Below, piece by piece: positions 15,352 through 22,699 of a stretch of DNA of 29,584 nt (within the stretch, counting starts at the first letter, position 1; each line of letters begins with the position of its first letter). Where the stretch lies: assembly GCA_041687495.1 (NCBI GenBank), contig JAWLBR010000032.1:1-29584 (forward strand), written 5' to 3'. The translations under genes were made by a program, and so were the position numbers. Source of the DNA: JAWLBR01 sp041687495 (GTDB taxonomy: Bacteria; Bacillota; Limnochordia; DTU087; JAAYGB01). Below the pieces are notes generated by a model, which was not told the DNA's origin, made no database searches, and saw only the letters and a program-made list of their open reading frames with translations.

Positions 15352-16284
15352 TTGAGTACCGGGACAGCTAGAGCAGTCAAGCACTCCCCGGGGTCTATCA
15401 TGAGAGACGAAGCCCGAACTGGATGGGGGTTCATCCTCCCTTCCCTTACTGTTATTGGAGTGTTTGTTATTATCCCCCTTATTTCGGCCATTGGGTTGTC
15501 ATTTACCGACGCCAACTCGCTGAACTTCCCCGGGGTGTTTGTTGGACTGCGCAACTACCTGGACTTTTTCACATGGGACTTTGCTGCCCAACGAGCTCTG
15601 TTTAACACTCTATTGATGGCAGCTCTAAATATCCCCCTCGGAATTGTGTTTGGACTAACAGCAGCTTTGTTGGTCAACGAGCAACTGCCGGGGCGAACCT
15701 TCTTTCGTTGGGGCTTTCTTGTCCCAGTTGCTGGGTCAGCCGTAGCCGTGTCAATGATGTGGATTTTGGTCTTTGAGCCATCATCTGGCGGCTTCCTCAA
15801 CTACATCCTGCTGAAGCTAGGGATAATTGACGAGCCGCAAGCTTGGCTGGGTAATGTCGCAACAGCCATGCCAGCGGTAATCGTCGCCATGGTTGGTAAC
15901 TTTGGGTTCAGAATGCTTATCTACCTTTCTGCCCTTCAGGGAATCCCACTTGAGTTGTACGAGGCAGCCAAAATTGATGGTGCCGGGCGTTGGGCCGAGT
16001 TTCGCTACGTGACTTGGCCACAATTGATGCCCGCTACGTTTTTTATCATCGTCAACAACTTAGCCAGCGCCCTGCGCATGGGCTTCGACCAGGTCTACGT
16101 TCTGACCGGAGGCGGACCCATGGATGCCACAAAGGTTATCAGTTTGGCGATCTACGAGAACGCGTTTGTGTACAATCAGCTGGGTTATTCCGCCGCTCTG
16201 TCCGTCGTCGTGCTCATTGTTACCGCGATAATTACACTGACTATAGGCCGCTACATTCGCCGCAAGGCGGAAAACGCTTTTTGA
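15352..16284 (+). CDS. Carbohydrate ABC transporter permease, MalF/UgpA type
   Basis: The 310-residue protein has a hydrophilic N-terminal stretch of about 23 residues, six membrane segments, and the EAA loop at 204-227 (EAAKIDGAGRW then TWPQLMP). It is the first permease of the second importer. The TTG start at 15352 was chosen because AAGGAGG lies 8 nt upstream; another TTG 7 codons earlier would place this Shine-Dalgarno inside the gene. The next permease gene starts 13 nt after its stop, so the two are co-translated. Like the first importer, the operon carries no ATPase gene, so the pair depends on an ATPase encoded elsewhere. Confidence 0.92.
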   Translation: MSTGTARAVKHSPGSIMRDEARTGWGFILPSLTVIGVFVIIPLISAIGLSFTDANSLNFPGVFVGLRNYLDFFTWDFAAQRALFNTLLMAALNIPLGIVFGLTAALLVNEQLPGRTFFRWGFLVPVAGSAVAVSMMWILVFEPSSGGFLNYILLKLGIIDEPQAWLGNVATAMPAVIVAMVGNFGFRMLIYLSALQGIPLELYEAAKIDGAGRWAEFRYVTWPQLMPATFFIIVNNLASALRMGFDQVYVLTGGGPMDATKVISLAIYENAFVYNQLGYSAALSVVVLIVTAIITLTIGRYIRRKAENAF

Positions 16285-16297
16285 AGGAGGGAGTACC

Positions 16298-17161
16298 ATG
16301 GCTGGAGATTTGATTTCCAAGAAACTCGATGCTTCCGGCATCTTTCAGAGAGTTATCGCCTACGGGCTGCTGATTTCACTCTCGACAATCACCATTCTTC
16401 CGTTCTTTTTCATGTTTGTTGTGGCCCTGGACGGGTACTCACAATGGGGATGGGCTCCCACGGTACCTCCCCGGCTAATCCCTAGTCCACCAACTCTACG
16501 ACACTTCACCTACGTAATTAACGCCTTTAGTTTTGGCCGCTACTTTCTCAACACAGTAATAGTCGCGCTCTCAGTGATGGCCGGTAACATGCTGTTTGAT
16601 GGAATGGCCGCCTACGCCTTTGCTCGGCTGCGATTCAGAGGTAGGGAACTGATTTTCGCCGCTCTCTTGGGAACGATGATGATTCCCGGAGAAGCGCTGC
16701 TCATTCCCCAATATCTTATCGTACAGCGTCTCGGCTGGCTTAACAGCTATGCCGCCTTAATCATCCCATCGGTGACCGGCATTTTCGGGATTTTTTTGAT
16801 GCGCCAGTTTATCCTGTCCATTCCCGAGTCGTTGGACGAGGCAGCCATTATCGACGGCTGCAGCCGGTGGATGGTGTACTGGAGAATCATCTTGCCCCTC
16901 CTAAAACCAGCCTTAGTCACCCTGGCTCTGATCGGCTTTGTCGGAGCTTGGAACAACTTTCTGTGGCCTTTGGTAGTGGCTTCCAGTGAAAAAATGTACA
17001 CCCTGCAGATCGGCCTTGCCGCTTTCCGGGAGCAGCGAGCCGCAGAATGGTCAGCGCTAATGGCGGGAACAGCCATCTCAATTATTCCCACCATGATCGT
17101 GTTTATCAGCTTGCAGCGATATTACGTCGCTGGGTTAACACTGGGTAGTACTAAAGGCTAA
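16298..17161 (+). CDS. Carbohydrate ABC transporter permease, MalG/UgpE type
   Basis: This 287-residue protein has six membrane segments and the EAA loop at 181-204 (EAAIIDGCSRW then LPLLKP). It pairs with the upstream MalF-type permease to form the channel. The central part (FARLRFRGRELIF, then MMIPGEALLIPQYL) is close in sequence to the MalG-type permease at 1537, so the two importers share ancestry. ATG at 16298 follows GGAGGGAG at normal distance. A 126-nt gap with a strong Shine-Dalgarno separates it from the FAD oxidoreductase, which probably belongs to the same transcript because no terminator lies between. Confidence 0.93.
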   Translation: MAGDLISKKLDASGIFQRVIAYGLLISLSTITILPFFFMFVVALDGYSQWGWAPTVPPRLIPSPPTLRHFTYVINAFSFGRYFLNTVIVALSVMAGNMLFDGMAAYAFARLRFRGRELIFAALLGTMMIPGEALLIPQYLIVQRLGWLNSYAALIIPSVTGIFGIFLMRQFILSIPESLDEAAIIDGCSRWMVYWRIILPLLKPALVTLALIGFVGAWNNFLWPLVVASSEKMYTLQIGLAAFREQRAAEWSALMAGTAISIIPTMIVFISLQRYYVAGLTLGSTKG

Positions 17162-17287
17162 GTCAGGGAGATTTAGCAAATTTTGAACTATGGCCATGGA
17201 AACGAGAACAAGTTAAAGGACAGCCAGATTATTGGTTATCCAAGGAACCATCAGTAAGATTACAGCATCTACACGGAGGAGATCAGT

Positions 17288-18574
17288 ATGAAGACAAAGT
17301 ACGATGTAATCGTCGTCGGCGGAGGGCCCGGTGGAATAGCCAGCGCTGTAGGAGCCGCAAGGAGCGGGGCTGATGTGCTTCTAGTTGAGCGATACGGCTT
17401 CATGGGTGGCGGAGCCACAGCGATGATGGTGAACCCCTTCATGACATACTTTGCTGGAAACCGGCAGATTATCTTCGGAGTCCTACAGGATATGATCGAT
17501 GGGCTGTCTCAACTTAACTCCTATGGGTCGGAGAGACAAAAATGGGCCTTCGACGCTGAAGCCTTTAAGATTGTGGCTGAGAACCTGTGCCGGGAGGCAG
17601 GCGTAAGCCTTCTCTACCACGGCTTTTTGGCTGCAACCAAAGTCAATGCTGGCAAAATTACATCCATTGATGTGGCCACAAAGGATGGGCTCAAGACACT
17701 GGAAGCAACAGTGTTCATCGACTCGACCGGTGATGGAGACTTAGCGTTCTTCGCTGGAGCCAAGACCGAAAAGGGGCGGGATGAAGACGGCTTGGCCCAA
17801 CCCATGACCCTGAACTTCCGAATGGCCGATGTGGACATCGAGCGAATCCCGTCTCGCAGCGAGATTACCGCCGCTTATGTCCAAGCCAAGGCTGACGGCA
17901 GGATTACCTGTCCCCGAGAGGATATCCTTTATTTCTTCACGACTCAACCGGGTGTGGTTCACTTTAACCAAACCAGAGTAATCAAGCACGACGCTGTCAA
18001 CCCGGAATCAATGACGCAGGCAGAAATCGAGGCCCGACGGCAGGCCTGGGAGATCTCGCACTGGCTCATCGACACCGTTCCTGGATTCGAAAATGCTTAC
18101 CTACAGCAAACAGCCCCTCAGTTAGGAGTGCGGGAATCCCGGAGAGTAATCGGTGACTATATTCTAACTGTGGATGACCTGCTGTCCGCCTGTAAGTTTG
18201 ACGATGTCATTGCCTGCGGTAGCTACCCCGTCGATATTCATAACCCCAGCGGTGAGGGTACTGTGATCCAACATCTGAAGCCGGGAATGTGGTATGATAT
18301 TCCATACCGCAGCATCACCCCACTTGGATTTGACAATCTCCTGATCGGCGGCCGCTGTGTTTCTTCTACTCATGGCGCCCACTCAGCTGTTCGGGTCATG
18401 CCCATTGTGTTTGGGATCGGTCATGCCGCTGGCATTGCAGCCGCTTTGGCGGCTAAGGGTAACGTCGCTACCCGTGACATTGACGTGGAGCAGCTTCAAG
18501 TAGAGCTAGAAAAGCAGGGAGCTTTTCTCCGAGACGGAGATGCTTCTCAAACAGCTGAGGAGTCAGCTCGATAG
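17288..18574 (+). CDS. FAD-dependent oxidoreductase (FAD_oxidored family)
   Basis: The 428-residue protein begins with a dinucleotide-binding fold: GGGPGG at 11-16 and the ribose-binding Glu34 in LLVERYGFMGGGAT, a pattern of the FAD_oxidored family. The C-terminal part has LLIGGRCVSSTHGAHSAVRV and GHAAGIAAALAA, the second FAD-contact region. The family includes putative sugar- or polyol-linked dehydrogenases and many proteins of unknown substrate. As the only enzyme in an ABC importer operon, it probably acts on the imported compound or its first product; this is inference. ATG at 17288 follows CGGAGGAG 7 nt upstream. There is no signal peptide, so it is cytosolic. The terminator at 18638-18679 ends the operon. 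Confidence 0.88.
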   Translation: MKTKYDVIVVGGGPGGIASAVGAARSGADVLLVERYGFMGGGATAMMVNPFMTYFAGNRQIIFGVLQDMIDGLSQLNSYGSERQKWAFDAEAFKIVAENLCREAGVSLLYHGFLAATKVNAGKITSIDVATKDGLKTLEATVFIDSTGDGDLAFFAGAKTEKGRDEDGLAQPMTLNFRMADVDIERIPSRSEITAAYVQAKADGRITCPREDILYFFTTQPGVVHFNQTRVIKHDAVNPESMTQAEIEARRQAWEISHWLIDTVPGFENAYLQQTAPQLGVRESRRVIGDYILTVDDLLSACKFDDVIACGSYPVDIHNPSGEGTVIQHLKPGMWYDIPYRSITPLGFDNLLIGGRCVSSTHGAHSAVRVMPIVFGIGHAAGIAAALAAKGNVATRDIDVEQLQVELEKQGAFLRDGDASQTAEESAR

Positions 18575-18637
18575 CTAGATAGTCTGTCCCGCAGGCAAGT
18601 CGTAGTACGGCACCAAAGGCAGTGACACCAAAGCAAA

Positions 18638-18679
18638 AAGCGGCGGGGGCCAGCTTTTCCCAGCTCACCCTCGCCGCTT
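18638..18679. terminator. Bidirectional terminator between convergent oxidoreductase and MFS genes
   Basis: AAGCGGCG (18638-18645) and CGCCGCTT (18672-18679) form a perfect 8-bp stem, with AGCT repeats in the loop that may pair as well. The plus-strand tail is ATTTTAG and the minus-strand tail TTTTTGC, so it can stop both converging transcripts. Confidence 0.8.
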
Positions 18680-18698
18680 ATTTTAGCTCGAATCCAGA

Positions 18699-19922
18699 TC
18701 ATCGACCAGCGCTCTCCACCACTACAGTTCTCTTGGGGGATGGGCAACTACTTACTTCTCGGCCGGCTCTAGATCGCAGCACCATAACTGCAAGCATCAG
18801 AACAGCCAAAGCACTGATAGCCACACATGCCGTCAAGAGAACACCTAAGCCGTAACGGTCCATCACCATGCCGCCCGCAAGGCTAGCCACAATACTGGCA
18901 GCCCCAAAGAATACAGCAGTAATGGCCGTCTGGGCTGTGGTCTTCAAGCCGTCCGGTGCAATCTGGTTCACATAGTGCCGCACCGTCGGCAGGTAAATCC
19001 CAAAGGTTACCGACTGCAAGAGCCCAATGAGGATGATCGCCGTCGGCGACTGAGCCAATAGCATTAGTACAATGCGCAAAAAGTAGAAGGTTCCTGCGAT
19101 CAAAAGCAGCAGCTGAGCGTTGAGCCGAGAGACAAACCGCCTGGCCAGCACCAGGATCGGAAACTCACTGATAGCTACAGCAAATAGGGCCAGTCCCTGG
19201 TGGGTGGCTGTCCCTCCCAAGCCCTTAAGCATCACCGGCAAAAAAGTGGTCACCGTGTTAGCTGGAATGAAAATGAGAAGCGAGACTACCATCAGCAGCA
19301 GGTAGTCTAGGTTCTTGAATAACTCCACTGGGTTGGCTTTCTGCCGTGGTTTGTTGTCCACTGGCTTGTGTGAGTCCTCAATAGTAGTAGCCATCCCCAC
19401 GGTTACCAAAGCCAAAATCCCAAAGCTGCTAAACATCAAGCCCCACCCGAACTTTTCAATTGCCGTACCAAAAACACTGGCCAGTAGGGCAAACCCGATC
19501 GACCCCCAGGCTCGCATGAATCCATAGTTGCGGGCCAGATCGGAAGACGACTCCAAGATCCAGCTGTCAATAATTGACGAAGCTGGATTCCAAAGAAAGC
19601 CGATCACACCCATCGCAGCAATCACTGCCACCGGACTGGTATAGAACTGGTAAGGCACCACAACCGCTGCTAAGCCCAACAGGCAGACAATAAAGACTTT
19701 CTTCACCGTCTGATTCCGATCGCAAATATATCCCCAAAAGTACTGCCCGGCGATCCCACAGGCGGTCATGATCGATACTGCTGTACCGATAGTCGTATTA
19801 CTATAGCCGCGAGCACTCAAGTACAGGACATTGAAAGCCCCATAGGTACACCAAGTGCTCCAAAGCAGCCACTGAAGCACACTAAACTGGCGCGTCTTTT
19901 TCCGTAGTTCTGCCGTGGACAC
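18699..19922 (-). CDS. MFS transporter, nucleoside/sugar:H+ symporter type
   Basis: The 407-residue protein has about 12 membrane segments and belongs to the MFS_1_like (LacY/NupG-related) group, seen in the first segments (LWSTWCTYGAFNVLYLSARG), the loop WGYICDRNQTVKK and the paired Pro/Asn motif FLWNPASSIIDSW. Such carriers take up nucleosides or disaccharides with protons. The start is uncertain: GTG at 19922 has GAAGGGTGG about 9 nt upstream and gives a normal N-terminus, while GTG at 19967 has no Shine-Dalgarno. It converges on the FAD oxidoreductase operon. The carried solute is unknown. Confidence 0.85.
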   Translation of the reverse strand: MSTAELRKKTRQFSVLQWLLWSTWCTYGAFNVLYLSARGYSNTTIGTAVSIMTACGIAGQYFWGYICDRNQTVKKVFIVCLLGLAAVVVPYQFYTSPVAVIAAMGVIGFLWNPASSIIDSWILESSSDLARNYGFMRAWGSIGFALLASVFGTAIEKFGWGLMFSSFGILALVTVGMATTIEDSHKPVDNKPRQKANPVELFKNLDYLLLMVVSLLIFIPANTVTTFLPVMLKGLGGTATHQGLALFAVAISEFPILVLARRFVSRLNAQLLLLIAGTFYFLRIVLMLLAQSPTAIILIGLLQSVTFGIYLPTVRHYVNQIAPDGLKTTAQTAITAVFFGAASIVASLAGGMVMDRYGLGVLLTACVAISALAVLMLAVMVLRSRAGREVSSCPSPKRTVVVESAGR

Positions 19923-20131
19923 AAGCAGCACCCACCCTTCGATCTTCCAGGTTGCTCTTGCGAGCACCTAGAGAGCTAAAACCCACTGACATACTTAGAT
20001 ATGGTATCACAAGACTATGCGTTGTTCCAGGTGTGGGCACCATCCGCCCCATGTTAATTATTGGTCAACATTCCGAGGGTGATGCCATGCTAAAAAGCAA
20101 CAACCGCCAACCAGGTGCAGGGCGGCGGCTG

Positions 20132-20959
20132 CTAGATATCCGTTGTAATGTTACGGGTTGCCAGCACCTCTCGGGCTGGAGTGCGGTCTCCAGTACAGGC
20201 TATTCGGCGGGGTGCTTCTAGATACTGCAAGGAGTACCCCAAGCTTGTGTACAGTTCAACCACCCTTTCGGTAGCCTGGTTGGACAGGACCACCGGCCCA
20301 GGATGGGCCGCTAACCAGTGAGCTAACCTGACCTGATCTTCCCAAGCGAAGTCCCGTTGGGAGTACCGGGTAAAGGGAACGTCGTAGGGTGGATCCGCGT
20401 AGACAAAATCTGCAGGCTCTAGAGACATCGCGGCAAAATCCCCAGTCTTGAACTCCCAGTTGGCAAAGACCGCCTGGTACTCGGCAAAGCTCACCATGTA
20501 GCGAATCCGTTTGTACCGACCAAAGGGAACGTTAAACTTCCCCTTCTTGTTGAACCGACACAGTCCGTTGTAACCGGTGCGGTTGAGATAGTAAAAAAGT
20601 TGAGCTGCTTCGCTGCTGTTAACTGTTTCCCGACAGCTGATTAAATCGTTGAAGCGGCTGCGCTGCGCATAGTACAGCGTCCCGTCATTCTCCATCGGGA
20701 TCGTCAGCTCCAGACCCCGGCGGATCCAGCGGTAGAAGTTGATTAGATGTGGGTTAATGTCGCCGAGCAGTGCAGCTCTAGGATGAAGGCCAAGTGCAAC
20801 GGCCAAGCCTCCGCAGAAGGGCTCTACCAGTCTCCGATCACCTTGCTCCTGCCAAATCCTTTTCAGATAGGGAACCAGCCAGCGTTTGCCCCCCGCCCAC
20901 TTCAACGGAGGCTTCAGTGCAGCTGCCGCTCTGGGCTTCTTTGCGGTCCTAGCAGGCAC
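20132..20959 (-). CDS. D12-class DNA adenine-N6 methyltransferase (Dam-like)
   Basis: This 275-residue protein has the D12/Dam layout. PPLKWAGGK at 17-25 begins motif I region, EPFCGG at 46-51 is the S-adenosylmethionine loop, DINPHLI at 67-73 follows, and the catalytic motif IV DPPY is at 189-192. The family methylates adenine N6, often in GATC or in a partner enzyme's site. No restriction endonuclease or specificity gene is next to it, so it is an orphan: flanks are an MFS transporter and a sugar isomerase. GTG at 20959 was chosen because AAAGG lies 9 nt upstream; a TTG 3 codons earlier has the Shine-Dalgarno abutting it. A 7-bp hairpin, GCCTGGG/CCCAGGC (20976-20998), lies just upstream of the RBS. 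Confidence 0.92.
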   Translation of the reverse strand: MPARTAKKPRAAAALKPPLKWAGGKRWLVPYLKRIWQEQGDRRLVEPFCGGLAVALGLHPRAALLGDINPHLINFYRWIRRGLELTIPMENDGTLYYAQRSRFNDLISCRETVNSSEAAQLFYYLNRTGYNGLCRFNKKGKFNVPFGRYKRIRYMVSFAEYQAVFANWEFKTGDFAAMSLEPADFVYADPPYDVPFTRYSQRDFAWEDQVRLAHWLAAHPGPVVLSNQATERVVELYTSLGYSLQYLEAPRRIACTGDRTPAREVLATRNITTDI

Positions 20960-21010
20960 AATATCCAACCTTTCGGCCTGGGAAACCTATCCCCAGGCAA
21001 GTACAGTCAG

Positions 21011-21034
21011 CGCTGTGATGCCCTGGCATCAGCG
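21011..21034 (-). terminator. Hairpin after the sugar-isomerase-like gene
   Basis: CGCT plus GATGCC (21011-21022, with a 2-nt bulge) pairs with GGCATC plus AGCG (21025-21034). It lies 55 nt beyond the stop of the TIM-barrel gene. There is no U-run, so its role as terminator is uncertain. Confidence 0.4.
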
Positions 21035-21088
21035 AAAACTGGCTTCTACGCTCAGCACACTTTGTCCTGCTATGACCCAGTACGCGTC

Positions 21089-21907
21089 CTAGCAACCTGC
21101 CTGCCCGTAAGCTGCCTTGACCGCGTCCCGGACAAACTCGACACTCTTGGCCAAAGCTGTGCCTTTGTCTTCCCCGGCAATTCCACACTCAAAGGCCATG
21201 TAGCCGGCAAAACCAATGTCAACTAGTGCCCTAAACCCGGCAACAAAGTCGATATCTCCTGTACCTGGCTGCATTCGGGTGTTATCCGCCAAGTGTACAT
21301 GCTTGATGTATTGCCCGGCTGCCCGGATCGCATCAGGTGTGCTTGTCTCTTCGATGTGCATATGGAAAAAGTCGCTGATCAGCCGAACCGCTGGGTGGCC
21401 GCAGCGCTCAATGGCCTCCACTCCATCAGCTTGGCGCCGCAGCAAATGTTGTTCGTATCGGTTGAGGGGCTCCAACAGCAGATGAGTGCTCGCTTCTGCC
21501 GCGGCATCACCCAACTCCCGGCACACCTCTACAAGTAAGCTCTTCTCCAGCTCTACTGCCGTCTGATATGGACTCAAGTCATTTATGCGCGGCGGTCCAA
21601 AAATAGGCGGAACTATCTGCCCCACTGCTCCGAGGTCTCCAGCCAGCTTAAGATACTGCTTACACTGGTCAATGCTGGCTCGCCTTTTTTCTGGGTCAGG
21701 ATCCAAAAAGTCAAAGCTCCAATTACCACAAATGCTGGAAACCGGAACCGGTGAGTCCCCAAAGTCCTTCAGCGCCTGTCCCAGGCTACCCAATTCATAC
21801 TGCTTAGCCCCGATTTCAATTCCGTCGATCCCATGATCTACTGCCCACTGCTGTTTGTCCTTGACAGTTTGCCCCGGGATCATCCCAAGCTGAAGCGAAA
21901 CCTTCAT
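21089..21907 (-). CDS. Sugar phosphate isomerase/epimerase-like TIM barrel protein
   Basis: The 272-residue protein is a xylose-isomerase-like TIM barrel. Expected metal ligands are visible: Glu146 (LLLEPLNRYE), Asp179 and His182 (LISDFFHMH), His205 (KHVHLADN), and Glu240 (MAFECGI). Family members include hydroxypyruvate isomerase, inosose dehydratase/isomerase, ketose 3-epimerases and enzymes acting on 3-keto-glycosides. With Gfo/Idh/MocA and ThuA genes nearby, an isomerase for a keto-sugar is plausible, but this gene is 11 kb away and not in their operon. ATG at 21907 was chosen because AGGGGGG lies 8 nt upstream; a TTG two codons earlier is in frame. It reads toward the adenine methylase with a 129-nt gap. 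Confidence 0.88.
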   Translation of the reverse strand: MKVSLQLGMIPGQTVKDKQQWAVDHGIDGIEIGAKQYELGSLGQALKDFGDSPVPVSSICGNWSFDFLDPDPEKRRASIDQCKQYLKLAGDLGAVGQIVPPIFGPPRINDLSPYQTAVELEKSLLVEVCRELGDAAAEASTHLLLEPLNRYEQHLLRRQADGVEAIERCGHPAVRLISDFFHMHIEETSTPDAIRAAGQYIKHVHLADNTRMQPGTGDIDFVAGFRALVDIGFAGYMAFECGIAGEDKGTALAKSVEFVRDAVKAAYGQAGC

Positions 21908-22081
21908 TCCCAACGCCCCCCTGTGGATAGCTCAAGCCTTAAGGCTGCTGGCAGGCAGCGTCCATTGCTGGCAAGTGATACGCCTCCGCCTGGCTACCAA
22001 CAGCCTTTAGGTACAGTGTTCCGAAACACCACAAGGGATCCTTCATTGTTCCTGTCGGGAATGACCCGTACTTGCTCACAC

Positions 22082-22276
22082 TTAGTTGCTTCTGAGGGTA
22101 TCTTTGCTCTGGAGGTACTCGTCGCGGGATATCTCGCCCTTGGCAAACCGCTTTTCCAAAATCTGCTCAGGTGTCTCTCTTGCAACCACTGGGTCTTCTC
22201 CAGGCCGAGTTATCCTCCCCCCTTGTGCAATAAACCAAACTGCTACTAGGATAACGGCCAACAATATGAACATCAT
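22082..22276 (-). CDS. Small membrane protein with C-terminal SHOCT domain
   Basis: This 64-residue protein has one membrane helix (residues 2-17, FILLAVILVAVWFIA) and a C-terminal SHOCT motif of about 30 residues: EQILEKRFAKGEISRDEYLQ. SHOCT domains are short helical hairpins that often end membrane proteins in Gram-positive bacteria; function is unknown, with oligomerisation suggested. Two adjacent ATG codons (22276 and 22273) are possible starts, both after GGGAGGCGGG. An open frame extends 25 codons upstream but has no hydrophobic or conserved content. It is probably monocistronic and unrelated to the sugar genes. Confidence 0.8.
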   Translation of the reverse strand: MMFILLAVILVAVWFIAQGGRITRPGEDPVVARETPEQILEKRFAKGEISRDEYLQSKDTLRSN

Positions 22277-22615
22277 TGAGCTGTCCCGCCTCCCTTTCGA
22301 GCCGATGTTAGCTGCATATTCGTTACACCCGTTGTACACGTGTAATCCCATTTCTCATCCGAATCAGTTTTAGGATGCAAAATACTTTGGATACAAAGGG
22401 TGTTCGCCGCTTCGGCTGTATTCCTCTTTTCCCACCTTCGACGCAAAACAACCTTACTGCAGTGCCATTAGCCAAGGTCAGCTCCTAGCTTTGAGCTAAG
22501 CGCCCTTGATGATATTATGCGAAAGATCGAGTGATTCCATAGATATGCACCGGCAAGACCCCGATATGACTGCAAGCGGTTCTTCCCACGGCGCCCGGTA
22601 GCACAGATAGATGAA
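22277..22615. other. Gap between SHOCT gene and copA end
   Basis: No gene was found. It should contain the promoter of the SHOCT gene on the minus strand. Visible structures are the inverted repeat TTACAC/GTGTAA near 22324-22346 and the short hairpin TAGCT-ttg-AGCTA near 22488. No promoter or tRNA was recognised. Confidence 0.4.
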
Positions 22616-22639
22616 GCAGGGGCACCTTGGTGCCCCTGC
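22616..22639 (-). terminator. Terminator hairpin after copA
   Basis: GCAGGGGCACC (22616-22626) and GGTGCCCCTGC (22629-22639) are perfect 11-bp arms with only TT between, so the effective loop is CTTG. It is 60 nt after the CopA stop. The minus-strand tail TTCATCTATCT is only weakly T-rich. Confidence 0.65.
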
Positions 22640-22699
22640 TCCCATGGTTCGTCCCTTAATCGCACCTACTTTATTTACGGCTAACAGCTACTTCCGATC

